From NCBI RefSeq assembly GCF_900099905.1, contig NZ_FNEE01000007.1, forward strand, positions 62,001 to 126,000: DNA of 64,000 nt, given 5' to 3'. A program made the position numbers and the translations under genes. The notes beneath the pieces are model-generated. The model was given only the letters and a program-made list of their open reading frames with translations, had not been told where the DNA came from and ran no database searches. The stretch comes from Mesorhizobium muleiense. Its GTDB lineage: Bacteria > Pseudomonadota > Alphaproteobacteria > Rhizobiales > Rhizobiaceae. This document shows positions 35,482 to 44,606 of the stretch, piece by piece. Position 1 is the first letter of the stretch. Every line of letters starts with the position of its first letter.

Positions 35482-36687
35482 ATGAATCCCCAATTCCTCC
35501 GCATCGCGGTTGTGCTCGGCCTGTTGTCGGCCATCGGTCCGTTCGCCATCGACATGTATCTTCCGGCGCTGCCTTCGATCGGCGCAGATCTGCAGGCCAG
35601 CACCGCAGCCGTGCAGATGAGCTTGCTGATCTTCTTTCTGTCCATGGGTTTTGGCCAGATCGTCGTCGGACCGATCTCCGACATGGTCGGGCGCAAGCTG
35701 CCGCTCTATGGCGGCCTCGCCCTGTTCATGGTCGGCGGCATCGGCTCGGCGCTGGCGCCCTCGGTCGAATGGCTGATCGCCTTCCGTTTCCTGCAAGGGC
35801 TCGGCGCCAGTGCAGGCATGGCGGTGCCGCGCGCCATCGTGCGTGACCTGCACACCGGCACCGAAGCTGCCAAGCTGATGTCGCTCCTGATGCTGGTGTT
35901 TTCGGTGTCGCCGATCCTGGCGCCGCTGACCGGCAGCGTCATTATCGAGAATTTCGGCTGGCGTGCCGTGTTCTGGACGGTGACCGGTGGGGCGGTGCTC
36001 GCCACCATCCTGCTGGCGACCTCGCTGAAGGAGACGCGGCCGGTCGAGGCGCGTGCAGGCAGTTCGTTCGGCACCGCGCTGTCGGCCTATCGCTTCCTGA
36101 TCGGCGACCGCAACTTCCTTGGCCTGGCGGCCATCGGCGGCTTCGGGCTGGCGAGCTTCTTCGTCTATCTGTCGAGCTCCTCCTTCATCCTGATAGAACA
36201 CTACGGGCTGTCGCCGTCGGTCTACAGCGTGTTCTTCTCGATCAACGCGGTCGCCTTCATCGGCACGTCGCAATTGACGGGAACGCTGTCCGAAAGGTTC
36301 GGGCTGAGGCCGGTGGTGCGGGTCGCGGTGGTCGGCTATGCGACGACGATGGTGGTGCTGTTCGCGGTGATGGCGTCCGGCGTCGATCGGCTCGACGTCA
36401 TGGCGGCGCTGCTGTTCGTCGGCTACGGGTTCCTCGGCCTGGTGATCCCTGCGACTTCGGTGCTGGCCATGGAGGAGCATGGCGCGATCGCCGGCACGGC
36501 CTCGGCACTGATGGGCACCCTGCACTTCGCCATCGGCGCGGTCGCCATGGGCATCGCCGGGGTGTTCTTCGACGGCACGCCGCTGCCTATGGTGGCCGGC
36601 ATCATGCTTTGCGCGGTGATCTCGTTCACGCTGGCCAAGGTGACGCTCGGCCGCGGACGGCAGGTTGTCGAAGCGCCGGCAGAATAG
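35482..36687 (+). CDS. Bcr/CflA family multidrug efflux MFS transporter
   Basis: 401-residue inner-membrane proton-driven exporter with 12 helices. Signatures: GPFAIDMYLPALPSI in helix 1, the MFS loop motif ISDMVGRKLPLYGG, and LQGLGASAGMAVPRAIVRDL. Expected to export drugs or sulfonamide-type compounds; exact substrates unknown. Controlled by the divergent TetR gene. Followed by a strong terminator at 36710. Confidence 0.92.
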   Translation: MNPQFLRIAVVLGLLSAIGPFAIDMYLPALPSIGADLQASTAAVQMSLLIFFLSMGFGQIVVGPISDMVGRKLPLYGGLALFMVGGIGSALAPSVEWLIAFRFLQGLGASAGMAVPRAIVRDLHTGTEAAKLMSLLMLVFSVSPILAPLTGSVIIENFGWRAVFWTVTGGAVLATILLATSLKETRPVEARAGSSFGTALSAYRFLIGDRNFLGLAAIGGFGLASFFVYLSSSSFILIEHYGLSPSVYSVFFSINAVAFIGTSQLTGTLSERFGLRPVVRVAVVGYATTMVVLFAVMASGVDRLDVMAALLFVGYGFLGLVIPATSVLAMEEHGAIAGTASALMGTLHFAIGAVAMGIAGVFFDGTPLPMVAGIMLCAVISFTLAKVTLGRGRQVVEAPAE

Positions 36688-36709
36688 ATGCTTTCCAGTG
36701 AGAGCAATG

Positions 36710-36738
36710 AAAAAGGCCGGGTCAGTCCCGGCCTTTTT
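36710..36738. terminator. Bidirectional rho-independent terminator
   Basis: AAAAA, then a perfect stem GGCCGGG/CCCGGCC with a TCAGT loop, then TTTTT. The A- and T-tracts on both sides let it stop the efflux gene on the plus strand and ssrA on the minus strand. Confidence 0.92.
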
Positions 36739-36837
36739 CGCGTCTGGGCGCGGCCGCGCGGCCAGCAAGCCTGCTGCCGTCACAGTATCGAGGTGAGATG
36801 GGGATCGGAGGGAAAGTTGGAATCGAAGCAGGAGAAG

Positions 36838-37162
36838 TGGAGGTTTCTGTTGCCAGGTACCTCCGAACCCCGCCTAGAAGTGCGAACCACTAGGGCTTGA
36901 TTTGAAGCTATCGCACCGCTTACGCGGCGAGACGTGCTTCCGCATAGTTGTCGTTGGCAACTATAAGTTCAGCCCGATAACGGTGGTACAATGCCGGGCA
37001 AAAGTACGATCTTTACACCTTCGTCGATCCTATTTCGCCCCCAGCAAAAGCCGCTCTTCGCAGAGCGGTTTTTGGTGGAGGCGCCGGGTACCGCCCCCGG
37101 GTCCGAACGGCTTATTTCATCGCCTGTTTATCGCCATAGTCGGTCGAGCCGACGAAACAGAT
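36838..37162 (-). ncRNA. ssrA: tmRNA, circularly permuted two-piece form
   Basis: Read on the minus strand, the 3' acceptor half comes first (T-arm region GGACCCGGGGGCGGTACC, acceptor strand and encoded CCA: CGCCTCCACCA, ending near 37074). A spacer with a hairpin (CCGCTCT/AGAGCGG) follows, then the 5' half starting GGGGGCG...GGATCGACG, whose first seven bases pair with CGCCTCC. The tag frame at 36958-36920 reads ANDNYAEARLAA then TAA. A pseudoknot-type stem (GGAGGT...ACCTCC) closes the coding piece near 36838. tmRNA rescues stalled ribosomes and marks proteins for ClpXP/SspB. The outer ends and the processing sites are approximate. Confidence 0.95.
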
Positions 37163-37363
37163 ATAGGGACCGATCGTGAAAAATGAAAGGCCTCAATGAT
37201 GCTTTGTCCGCTGTCTCAAACAGCATCGCCAAAGGCTTGACTTGTCAACGCTCTCAACCGAAGCTTTGCGGCGGTGAGGAGTTACCGACTAGCGCACATT
37301 TTGCGGCAGCGCGCCACAACCCTCATCGACTGGATCTCGTGGCGCCGACGAGGGGAAAATTTG

Positions 37364-37675
37364 ATGGCCGATTATCTCGCAGACGTGAAGAAGTATGACG
37401 CCGCGGCGGATGCCGACGCGGTCGCCAAGATCGTGAAGCATTTGGGCATTGCGCTCAGGAATCGTGATTCCTCGCTGGTCTCCTGCACGGACCCCGACGA
37501 ACTCGGTCGCGTCAAGGCCAGCTGGGTTGCCAAAAAGCTCGGCGTCGACGACGGCAGCAAGGCAGACGCCGCCATCGAAAAGACCTGCAAGGCGATGGAG
37601 GCCGACAACACCAAGAGCCGGGTGACCTTTTATTACCTGGTCGCCAAGGAGCTGGGCAAGCTCGCTAGCCTCTGA
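37364..37675 (+). CDS. DUF2853 family protein
   Basis: 103-residue soluble helical protein of the DUF2853 family, unknown function. Typical features: ADYLADVKKYDAAADADAV at the start and SLVSCTDPDELGRVKASWV in the middle. ATG 37364 is chosen because it gives the usual N-terminus; the frame opens upstream at 37274 without support. Divergent from ssrA. Confidence 0.85.
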   Translation: MADYLADVKKYDAAADADAVAKIVKHLGIALRNRDSSLVSCTDPDELGRVKASWVAKKLGVDDGSKADAAIEKTCKAMEADNTKSRVTFYYLVAKELGKLASL

Positions 37676-37838
37676 GGATCATCCTGCATCAGGCAATCCT
37701 GCATCAGGCGGAATGCTGGCGCGATTTCCGCGCCGGCTATTATGCAGTTGCCTGCTCGGACATTCTGCACTTTGACATATTCGGCCGGCAGCCAGTCGGT
37801 TATGATTGCCTAACCCGAATCGAGCCCCCGAATCGCCG

Positions 37839-38633
37839 ATGCGCCAATATCTCGACCTCCTGAAGCACGTTCTGGAAAACGGCGCCGATCGTGGTGACCG
37901 CACCGGCACCGGAACGCGCTCGGTGTTCGGCTACCAGATGCGCTTCGACCTCGCGCGCGGCTTTCCGGTCACCACCACCAAGAAGCTTCACCTGAAGTCG
38001 ATCGTGCATGAACTTCTGTGGTTCCTGGCCGGCGACACCAATACCAAATATCTCAACGACCACGGCGTCTCGATCTGGGACGAATGGGCCGACGAGAATG
38101 GCGACCTCGGCCCGGTCTATGGCAAGCAATGGCGCTCCTGGCCGGACGGCCATGGCGGCGCCATCGACCAAATTGCCAATCTCTTGAAGGAGATACGCAA
38201 GAATCCTAATTCCCGACGGCTGATCGTTTCGGCGTGGAACCCGGCCGAAGTGGAAGCCATGGCGCTGCCACCCTGTCATTGCCTGTTCCAGTTCTATGTC
38301 TCGGAAGGCAGGCTCTCCTGCCAGCTCTACCAGCGTTCCGCCGATATCTTCCTCGGCGTGCCGTTCAACATCGCTTCCTATGCGCTGCTCACGTTGATGG
38401 TGGCGCAGGTGACAGGGCTGAAGCCCGGCGATTTCGTCCATACGCTGGGTGACGCGCATCTTTATGCAAACCATTTCGAGCAGGCGCGCGAACAGTTGCA
38501 GCGCACGCCCAAGGCGCTGCCGACGCTATGGATCAATCTGGAGGTGAAGGACCTTTTTGCCTTCCGCTTCGAAGATTTCCGGCTGGAAAACTACCTCGCC
38601 GATGCGACGATCAAGGCGCCCATCGCGGTGTGA
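37839..38633 (+). CDS. thyA: Thymidylate synthase
   Basis: 264 residues, the same length as the E. coli enzyme. Makes dTMP from dUMP with methylene-tetrahydrofolate. The active-site Cys lies in [13 protein letters not shown]; the substrate-binding [20 protein letters not shown] and the N-terminal [12 protein letters not shown] loop are intact. ATG 37839 gives the standard start [15 protein letters not shown]. folA, which recycles the dihydrofolate product, is 5 kb downstream in the same orientation but separated by other operons. Confidence 0.97.
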   Translation: MRQYLDLLKHVLENGADRGDRTGTGTRSVFGYQMRFDLARGFPVTTTKKLHLKSIVHELLWFLAGDTNTKYLNDHGVSIWDEWADENGDLGPVYGKQWRSWPDGHGGAIDQIANLLKEIRKNPNSRRLIVSAWNPAEVEAMALPPCHCLFQFYVSEGRLSCQLYQRSADIFLGVPFNIASYALLTLMVAQVTGLKPGDFVHTLGDAHLYANHFEQAREQLQRTPKALPTLWINLEVKDLFAFRFEDFRLENYLADATIKAPIAV

Positions 38634-38765
38634 GCCGCAACATCGGGCTTTTTGCTTTGTCTCAAATTGCTCGCCGGTGCTGTGTCGTCCGCCCGCGAGC
38701 GGTGGCGGTGCCATGCAATGCCGTCGGCGGGCCATTGGGCCAAAGTCTGGCAAAAAACCTTCCCT

Positions 38766-38789
38766 TGTTATATTCAGGCGGATATATCG
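38766..38789 (+). promoter_or_regulatory. Candidate Mo-box upstream of modA
   Basis: Half-sites TGTTATATT and GATATATCG separated by exactly six bases, close to the ModE-type consensus CGNTATATA-N6-TATATANCG as I recall it for alphaproteobacteria (three mismatches). It lies about 47 bases before the modA ATG, a suitable place for molybdate repression. Confidence 0.65.
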
Positions 38790-38835
38790 ACTGGCAGGGT
38801 CGCGCCGATCGGATTTCAAGCCCCGGGAGAGTTTC

Positions 38836-39630
38836 ATGCTGGTGCGCAAGGGTTTTGGATTGAAGGCGGCCGCCATTGGCGGTCTTGCGATATTGATCGC
38901 CGCCATGCCGGTTGCCCATGCCGATGACAGGCTGATCGTCTTTGCCGCCGCAAGCATGAAGAACGCACTGGATGCAGTGAACACCGCCTGCGCCGCCGAT
39001 GTCGGCGAGGCGGCGACAATTTCCTATGCGGCAAGCTCCGCATTGGCCAAACAGATCGAGGGCGGCGCGCCGGCCGATGTCTTCATCTCGGCCGACCGCG
39101 ACTGGATGAACTATCTGTCCGACAAGAAGCTGACCAAGCCTGATACCGAAGTGAAGTTGCTCGGCAACCAGATCGTGCTGGTGGCGCCGATGAATTCGAC
39201 GGTCGAAACCAGGATCGAAAAGGGTTTTGATCTTGCCGGGCTGATCGGTGACGGCAGGCTTGCGATGGGCGATTTCAAGGCTGTGCCGGCCGGCAAATAT
39301 GGCAAGGCGGCGCTTGAATCGCTCGGCGTCTGGTCCTCGGTCGAAGACAAGTTGGCACAGGCCGAGAATGTGCGCGCAGCGCTCAAGCTGGTCTCATTAG
39401 GCGAAGCAGCACTCGGCATCGTCTACGCCACCGACGCGCATGCCGAGCCCGGCATCAAGGTGATCGGCACCTTCCCGCAGGATTCGCACCCGCCGATCGT
39501 CTACCCGGTTGCCCAGATCGCGGATTCGAAGGACAAGCATGCGTCGGCATTCCTAAAGTGCCTGCAATCCGCCAAGGCAGGCGACCTCTTCAAGGCGCAA
39601 GGTTTTACGGTCCTTATGCCGAGCAACTGA
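38836..39630 (+). CDS. modA: Molybdate ABC transporter substrate-binding protein
   Basis: 264-residue periplasmic protein with a signal peptide ending near AMPVAHADD (about residue 30). Family pattern: LIVFAAASMKNALDAV, YAASSALAKQIEGGAPADVF, and ALGIVYATDAHAEPGIKV in the second lobe. Binds molybdate (or tungstate) and hands it to ModB. ATG 38836 chosen for its signal peptide; the upstream frame is intergenic. Confidence 0.95.
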   Translation: MLVRKGFGLKAAAIGGLAILIAAMPVAHADDRLIVFAAASMKNALDAVNTACAADVGEAATISYAASSALAKQIEGGAPADVFISADRDWMNYLSDKKLTKPDTEVKLLGNQIVLVAPMNSTVETRIEKGFDLAGLIGDGRLAMGDFKAVPAGKYGKAALESLGVWSSVEDKLAQAENVRAALKLVSLGEAALGIVYATDAHAEPGIKVIGTFPQDSHPPIVYPVAQIADSKDKHASAFLKCLQSAKAGDLFKAQGFTVLMPSN

Positions 39631-39643
39631 GGCACGCCAAAAG

Positions 39644-40348
39644 ATGGATTGGTTGCTGGACCTCACTCCCGACGAATGGAACGCGGTCCGGCTGTCGATC
39701 AAGGTGGCGACAGTGGCGATGGTCGCCAGCCTGCCGCCCGGCATATTGATCGCGCTTGTGCTTGCTCGTGGCCAATTCTGGGGCAAGACGCTGCTCAACG
39801 GGCTGGTGCATCTGCCGTTGATCCTGCCGCCGGTGGTTATCGGCTATCTGCTGCTGCTTTCCTTCGGCAGGCGCGGCCCGGTCGGGGCGTTTCTGGCCGA
39901 GCATTTCGGCATTGTCTTCTCCTTTCGCTGGACAGGTGCCGCACTGGCCTGCGCTGTCATGGGCTTTCCCCTGATGGTGCGGGCGATCCGGCTGTCGATC
40001 GAGGCGGTCGACCGCAGAATCGAGGCGGCGGCCGGGACGCTTGGCGCCAATCCGTTGTGGGTGTTCGCGACGATCACGCTGCCGCTGATCCTGCCCGGCC
40101 TGATTACCGGCGCGATCCTGTCTTTCGCCAAGGCGATGGGCGAATTCGGCGCAACGATCACTTTCGTTTCCAACATCCCCAACCAGACGCAGACGTTGCC
40201 GTCGGCGATCTACACCTTCACGCAAGTGCCGGGCGGCGATGCCGGCGCGCTCAGGCTGACGCTGATCTCGATCGTCATCTCGATGGCAGCACTTGTCGCA
40301 TCGGAGGTGCTGGCGCGGCGCGTCGGCAGGCGGATGGATATCGAATGA
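39644..40348 (+). CDS. modB: Molybdate ABC transporter permease
   Basis: 234-residue inner-membrane permease with five to six helices. The cytoplasmic EAA-type loop is clear: EAAAGTLGANPLWVFATITL followed by PLILPGLITGAIL. GEFGATITFVSNIP is a ModB signature. Starts 13 bases after modA and overlaps modC by ATGA. Confidence 0.95.
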   Translation: MDWLLDLTPDEWNAVRLSIKVATVAMVASLPPGILIALVLARGQFWGKTLLNGLVHLPLILPPVVIGYLLLLSFGRRGPVGAFLAEHFGIVFSFRWTGAALACAVMGFPLMVRAIRLSIEAVDRRIEAAAGTLGANPLWVFATITLPLILPGLITGAILSFAKAMGEFGATITFVSNIPNQTQTLPSAIYTFTQVPGGDAGALRLTLISIVISMAALVASEVLARRVGRRMDIE

Positions 40349-41457
40349 CGGTTGTGGTCGACATCAGCCATCGGCTTGGCGACTTCGAGGTCGACGCCCG
40401 CTTCGAGAGCGCCGGGCGGCTGACCGCGCTGTTCGGGCCCTCGGGCTCCGGCAAGACGACGCTGATCAACATGATTGCGGGCCTGATCCGGCCGGACAAG
40501 GGGCGGATCGAGGCCGACGGCCGCGTGCTGGTCGATACGGATGCGGGTCGGTTCGTGCCGAAGCACAAGCGCCGCATCGGCATGGTGTTCCAGGACGCGC
40601 GGCTGTTTCCGCATATGAGCGTGGCCAGCAATCTGCGCTACGGCCGCTGGTTCACGCCGACGGCCGAACGCTATGCGGACATCAATGCGGTGATCGACCT
40701 TCTCGGCATCGGTGCTTTGCTGGACCGGCGGCCGGCAAAGCTTTCCGGCGGCGAGAAACAGCGCGTGGCGATCGGCCGGGCGCTGCTCGCCAGCCCGAAA
40801 CTGTTGCTGATGGACGAGCCGCTGGCTTCGCTTGACGAGGCCCGCAAGGCAGAAATCCTGCCTTACATCGAGCGGCTGCGCGACGAGACGAAAATCCCGA
40901 TCGTCTATGTCAGCCATTCGGTCTCAGAGGTCGCGCGGCTGGCAAGCGACGTCGTTGTGCTGGCGCAAGGCAAAGTCGCTGCTTGCGGCCCAACCGGGGC
41001 GATCATGCAGCGGCTCGACCTGTTGCCGGCGGAGGAGCGCGGCGAGGGCGGCGCGGTGCTGGATACCGCGGTGCTGCGCCACGACAATGTCTTTGGCATG
41101 ACCGTGCTCGGCTCGGTGGCGGGCGAGATCCGCGTGCCGCTTCTGGCGGTGCCGGTCGGTGCGCCGATGCGCGTTCGCATCCGTGCCCGCGATGTGATGA
41201 TCGCCACCGAACAGCCGACGGGTCTCAGCGCGCTCAACATCTTGCAGGGCACGATCGTGACGATGGCGCCGGGCGAGGGCCCCGCGGTCGAGATCGGCAT
41301 CGACTGCCATGGCGCAACCGTGCTTGCCCGGATCACCGAGCAATCGCGACAGACGCTGAAACTCCGGCTTGGTCGAGAGGTCTACGCGGTGGTCAAGACG
41401 GTGAGCTTCGACCCGGCGAACATGAGCGCCGGCCTGCCAGTCGAGGCGGATGGATGA
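40345..41457 (+). CDS. modC: Molybdate ABC transporter ATP-binding protein
   Basis: 370-residue ATPase: Walker A GPSGSGKTT, signature LSGGEKQRVAIGRALL, Walker B LLLMDEPLASL and H-loop VYVSHSVSEVARL, then a C-terminal Mop domain (SALNILQGTIVTM) that can bind molybdate and regulate transport. ATG 40345 overlaps the modB stop. Completes modABC. Confidence 0.95.
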   Translation: MTVVVDISHRLGDFEVDARFESAGRLTALFGPSGSGKTTLINMIAGLIRPDKGRIEADGRVLVDTDAGRFVPKHKRRIGMVFQDARLFPHMSVASNLRYGRWFTPTAERYADINAVIDLLGIGALLDRRPAKLSGGEKQRVAIGRALLASPKLLLMDEPLASLDEARKAEILPYIERLRDETKIPIVYVSHSVSEVARLASDVVVLAQGKVAACGPTGAIMQRLDLLPAEERGEGGAVLDTAVLRHDNVFGMTVLGSVAGEIRVPLLAVPVGAPMRVRIRARDVMIATEQPTGLSALNILQGTIVTMAPGEGPAVEIGIDCHGATVLARITEQSRQTLKLRLGREVYAVVKTVSFDPANMSAGLPVEADG

Positions 41458-41544
41458 CCCGCGGATGATCGTCGCTATATCATTTTGGAATAGCGGTAGC
41501 GCCGGAGAGCTTCTAGGATGGATGGCGGGACTGCGGAGGAGCGT

Positions 41545-41886
41545 ATGCCGTCGCTGAGCTTGCGGATAAACCTCGATCCAGAAGGGCGCATTGGGCCGGG
41601 CAAGATCGAGCTTCTGGAGCAGATCGCCGCCTTCGGCTCGATCTCGGCGGCGGCGCGCGGCATGGAAATGTCCTACAAACACGCCTGGGATCTGGTCGAA
41701 GACATGAACCGGGTGTTCGGCAAGCCGCTGGTCGCGGCGCAGACCGGTGGCAAAAAGGGCGGCGGCGCGCAGTTGACTCCGGCGGGGCTTGCGGTGGTCA
41801 GCCGCTTTCGCGCCATCGAACGGGCAGCGGCTTCCGCGGCGGCGGCGCATCTGGAAGCATTACAGGCGGAGATCGATGCCGGGTGA
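41545..41886 (+). CDS. ModE-like winged-helix regulator lacking the molybdate domain
   Basis: 113-residue protein corresponding only to the DNA-binding half of ModE (IELLEQIAAFGSISAAARGM, MSYKHAWDLVEDMNR, GGGAQLTPAGLAVVSRF). The molbindin (Mop) repeats of full ModE are absent. Single-domain ModE-like proteins occur in other bacteria. ATG 41545 has GGAGGA at 41535-41540; an ATG at 41518 in the same frame is less well supported. The Mo-box before modA is a likely target. Confidence 0.85.
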   Translation: MPSLSLRINLDPEGRIGPGKIELLEQIAAFGSISAAARGMEMSYKHAWDLVEDMNRVFGKPLVAAQTGGKKGGGAQLTPAGLAVVSRFRAIERAAASAAAAHLEALQAEIDAG

Positions 41887-41913
41887 AGTCGGTGGAACCT
41901 GTATCGGCCGAGC

Positions 41914-42687
41914 CTACTCCTCAGGCTCGCCGGGCTTGCGCAGCAGATAAGTGTCCATGATCCAGCCTTTTTTCCGACGCGCCTCGTCGCGGGTCCTGAC
42001 GATCTCGTCGCCGACGTCGCCAAGGCGGCCGGAAATGAGGATCTCGTCGGGCGTGCCGAGGTAAGCGCCCCAGTGGATGAGGAGGTCGTTGTCGTCCAGC
42101 GTGCTGAAGGCGCATTTGCCGTCCAGCATGACGACGGTGCTGCCGGCATTGTCGGGCAAGCCTTCCTCGGTGAGCCGGCGGCCGGTGGTGATCTGAACCG
42201 CATCGCCGATGCGGTTCAGCGCCATCTTGTGGCTGGCGGCGAGCGCCTGGACGGCAGTGATGCCGGGGATCACCTCGAGCTCGAACGCGACATTGCCTCT
42301 CATGCGCACCCGCTCCAGGATGCGTAGCGCGCTGTCGTAGAGCGAGGGATCGCCCCAGATCAGGAACGCGCCGCAGCCATCTTGCGAAAGCTCGTCGCAG
42401 ATCAGGCTTTCATAGATCGCGGCGATCGCCTCGTGCCAGTCATCGACGGTCGAGCGATAGGAGGGCGCCGGCTCGGCCCGCACCGGCACGTCGAATTCGA
42501 CGCGGCGCGAGTTTGGATTGGTGACGAACCGGTCGCAGATATGGCGGCGCAGTTCTGCAAGATCGCTCTTCCTGGCGCCCTTGTCGGGAATGAACAGCAC
42601 GTCGGCGCGGTTCAAGCCGTCGACCGCCTGCACGGTCATGTGGTCGGGATTGCCGGCGCCGATGCCGATGACGAGAAGCTTGCGCAT
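41914..42687 (-). CDS. cobF: Precorrin-6A synthase (deacetylating)
   Basis: 257-residue SAM-dependent methyltransferase of the aerobic cobalamin pathway; CobF converts precorrin-5 to precorrin-6A with release of acetate. Tetrapyrrole methylase features: VIGIGAGNPDHMTVQAV at the start, CGAFLIWGDPSLYDSALRIL and EVIPGITAVQALAASHKMAL. No other cob genes lie in the window, so it is detached from the main cluster. Start at 42687 with GGAG upstream; the longer frame runs through intergenic repeat sequence. Confidence 0.93.
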   Translation of the reverse strand: MRKLLVIGIGAGNPDHMTVQAVDGLNRADVLFIPDKGARKSDLAELRRHICDRFVTNPNSRRVEFDVPVRAEPAPSYRSTVDDWHEAIAAIYESLICDELSQDGCGAFLIWGDPSLYDSALRILERVRMRGNVAFELEVIPGITAVQALAASHKMALNRIGDAVQITTGRRLTEEGLPDNAGSTVVMLDGKCAFSTLDDNDLLIHWGAYLGTPDEILISGRLGDVGDEIVRTRDEARRKKGWIMDTYLLRKPGEPEE

Positions 42688-42793
42688 GGGCGAACTCCTG
42701 CCCGATCGGAACGTCGCTGTCCAGACTGGCCCGGCAGGTCGGTATGGCATGTGGGCAAGCGCTGAAGGGCTTTGAAACTCCGCATTGAAACGG

Positions 42794-42900
42794 CTAGAGC
42801 GACATGCGTCCACTTGGACGCACAAAGTACGCTCTAGCACCTTGAATCGTCGCATCGTGCTTTCCGAAAATCGATTCCGATTTTCGGGCCGATGCGATAG
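42794..42900. repeat. 107-bp two-hairpin repeat, copy B
   Basis: Same length and architecture as copy A at 27765-27871, with about five base differences: a CTAGAGCG/CGCTCTAG hairpin, a short linker, then a GCATCG/CGATGC hairpin. Lies between cobF and the DUF4424 gene, whose ribosome site begins about 20 bases later. Confidence 0.85.
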
Positions 42901-42932
42901 AGTCATAGCGGCATCTCGCCCAGGGAGCTTCC

Positions 42933-43946
42933 ATGTTCCGTTATGTCCTGACTGCCGCGCTGGCGCTTTCGGCCACGCCCGTGTGCGCCAATGATTCGAT
43001 CGCCGAATTGGGGACGGGCGGCCTGATCCTGTCGCGCAGCGACGCGGTCGCCATGGAAAGCGAGGACCTCTACATCTCGCCGGAAAAGGTGACGGTCGAC
43101 TATGTCTTCCGCAACAACACCGACAAGGATGTCGATGCGATCGTCGCCTTTCCGATGCCTGACATCGAAGGCGATCCGAACGAGATGCCGGCAATTCCCG
43201 ACGGCCAGAGCGATAATTTCCTCGGCTTCGAGGTGACCATAGACGGCGCGGCGGCAAAGCCGCAGCTCGAGCAGAAGGCATTTGCGCTCGGCATCGACAT
43301 CAGTGCCGATCTCGAGTCGCAGAACGTGCCGTTCTACCCGTTCGGCGATGCGGCCAGGGCGGCATTGGCGAAGCTGCCGCAAGCGGTTGCCGACGACTGG
43401 GTCGACCGCGGCCTCATCATCGAGGACACCGCCGACGACGGGTCGGGCATGAGAACCGTCCATGTGCCGTTCTGGCAATTGCGCTCGACCTATTGGTGGC
43501 GCTCGACCTTTCCAGCCAACAAGGCAGTCCGCGTCGCCCATCGCTACAAGCCCAGCGTCGGCGGCACCTCTTCGGTCAGCTTCTTCTATGACGGCCAGTT
43601 CCAGGGCCAATACGCCGCCTACAAGACCCGTTACTGCATGGACGGCACGTTCGAGAATGCGATTCGCAAGGCGGCGAAGGGCAATCCCGACGGAACCCCG
43701 AGATATTTCGAAAACCGCATCGCCTATGTCCTGACCACTGGCGGCAACTGGGCGACTGGCTCGATCGGCAAGTTCAAGCTGACCGTCGACAAGGGCGATC
43801 CGAAGAACCTGGTCTCGTTCTGTGGCGAAAACGTCAGGAAAGTCGGGCCGACGCGTTTCGAGATGACGGCAGAGAATTTCTACCCTGAGCACGACATCGA
43901 CATATTGCTGCTGGCACCTTCGGGCGATGGCGGGAGCGGCGGCTGA
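42933..43946 (+). CDS. DUF4424 domain-containing exported protein
   Basis: 337-residue protein of the DUF4424 family, function unknown. A signal peptide spans about residues 1-19 (cleavage after PVCA). The mature part is predicted beta-rich with GGLILSRSDAVAMESEDLYI and VTVDYVFRNNTDKDVDAIVA, both typical of the family, and a cysteine pair late in the sequence (TRYCMDG, SFCGEN). Its stop overlaps folA by one base (TGATG). Confidence 0.87.
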   Translation: MFRYVLTAALALSATPVCANDSIAELGTGGLILSRSDAVAMESEDLYISPEKVTVDYVFRNNTDKDVDAIVAFPMPDIEGDPNEMPAIPDGQSDNFLGFEVTIDGAAAKPQLEQKAFALGIDISADLESQNVPFYPFGDAARAALAKLPQAVADDWVDRGLIIEDTADDGSGMRTVHVPFWQLRSTYWWRSTFPANKAVRVAHRYKPSVGGTSSVSFFYDGQFQGQYAAYKTRYCMDGTFENAIRKAAKGNPDGTPRYFENRIAYVLTTGGNWATGSIGKFKLTVDKGDPKNLVSFCGENVRKVGPTRFEMTAENFYPEHDIDILLLAPSGDGGSGG

Positions 43947-44464
43947 TGGACGTCGCGATCTATGTCGCCATCGCCGAAAACGGTGTGATCGGGCGCGATG
44001 GCGGTTTGCCGTGGCGGCTTTCCAGCGATCTCAAGCGGTTCAAGGCCGACACGATGGGCAAACCTGTCATCATGGGTCGCAAGACCTATGAAGGCATCGG
44101 CAGGGCTCTGCCTGGCAGGCTCAATATCGTGGTGACCCGCGACACGGCCTGGCGCGCCGAGGGCGTCGAAACCGCGCATTCGCTCGACGAGGCGATCCGC
44201 CTGGCCAAGGTGCGCGGGCGCTGCATGGCCGGCGCCGACGAAATCTGCATCATCGGCGGCGGCGAGATCTATGCCCAGGCGCTGCCGCTGGCCGACCGCC
44301 TGCATGTCACCCATGTCCTTGCCGCGGTCGACGGCGACGCGCATTTCCCGCCGATCGACCCGGATTTGTGGCGCATCGGCCCGTCGCAGGACGTTCCGGC
44401 CGGTGAAAAGGATAGTCATGCGACACGCTATTCGGTTTACGAGCGACGCCGCGACGTGCATTGA
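43946..44464 (+). CDS. folA: Dihydrofolate reductase
   Basis: 172-residue enzyme reducing dihydrofolate to tetrahydrofolate with NADPH. Family pattern: AENGVIGRDGGLPWRLSSDL near the start (Trp-Arg loop), KPVIMGRKTYEGIGRALPGR, and CIIGGGEIYAQALPLADRL. Translationally coupled to the DUF4424 gene (TGATG). Followed after about 140 bases by hflK. Confidence 0.95.
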   Translation: MDVAIYVAIAENGVIGRDGGLPWRLSSDLKRFKADTMGKPVIMGRKTYEGIGRALPGRLNIVVTRDTAWRAEGVETAHSLDEAIRLAKVRGRCMAGADEICIIGGGEIYAQALPLADRLHVTHVLAAVDGDAHFPPIDPDLWRIGPSQDVPAGEKDSHATRYSVYERRRDVH

Positions 44465-44606
44465 GAGACGGTAAAGGGTCGCGACGGTCCAAAACGGGCG
44501 GTGACGACGACCGATCGCGTTGAAAGCGCGCCGTCGCATCCCTATAGAAGAACAACACCGGATTTTGCGTCGTCAGGCCGGCGCATGAGGGAGCGAAAGG
44601 ACATTT

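Noticed and set aside
36902..37186. Small protein genes on the plus strand near 36900-37190
   Set aside because: They are reverse-strand readings of the tmRNA gene; the acceptor arm, CCA and peptide tag explain the sequence.
37679..37909. 76-residue minus-strand frame between the DUF2853 gene and thyA
   Set aside because: No ribosome site or recognisable sequence, and it overlaps the thyA start.
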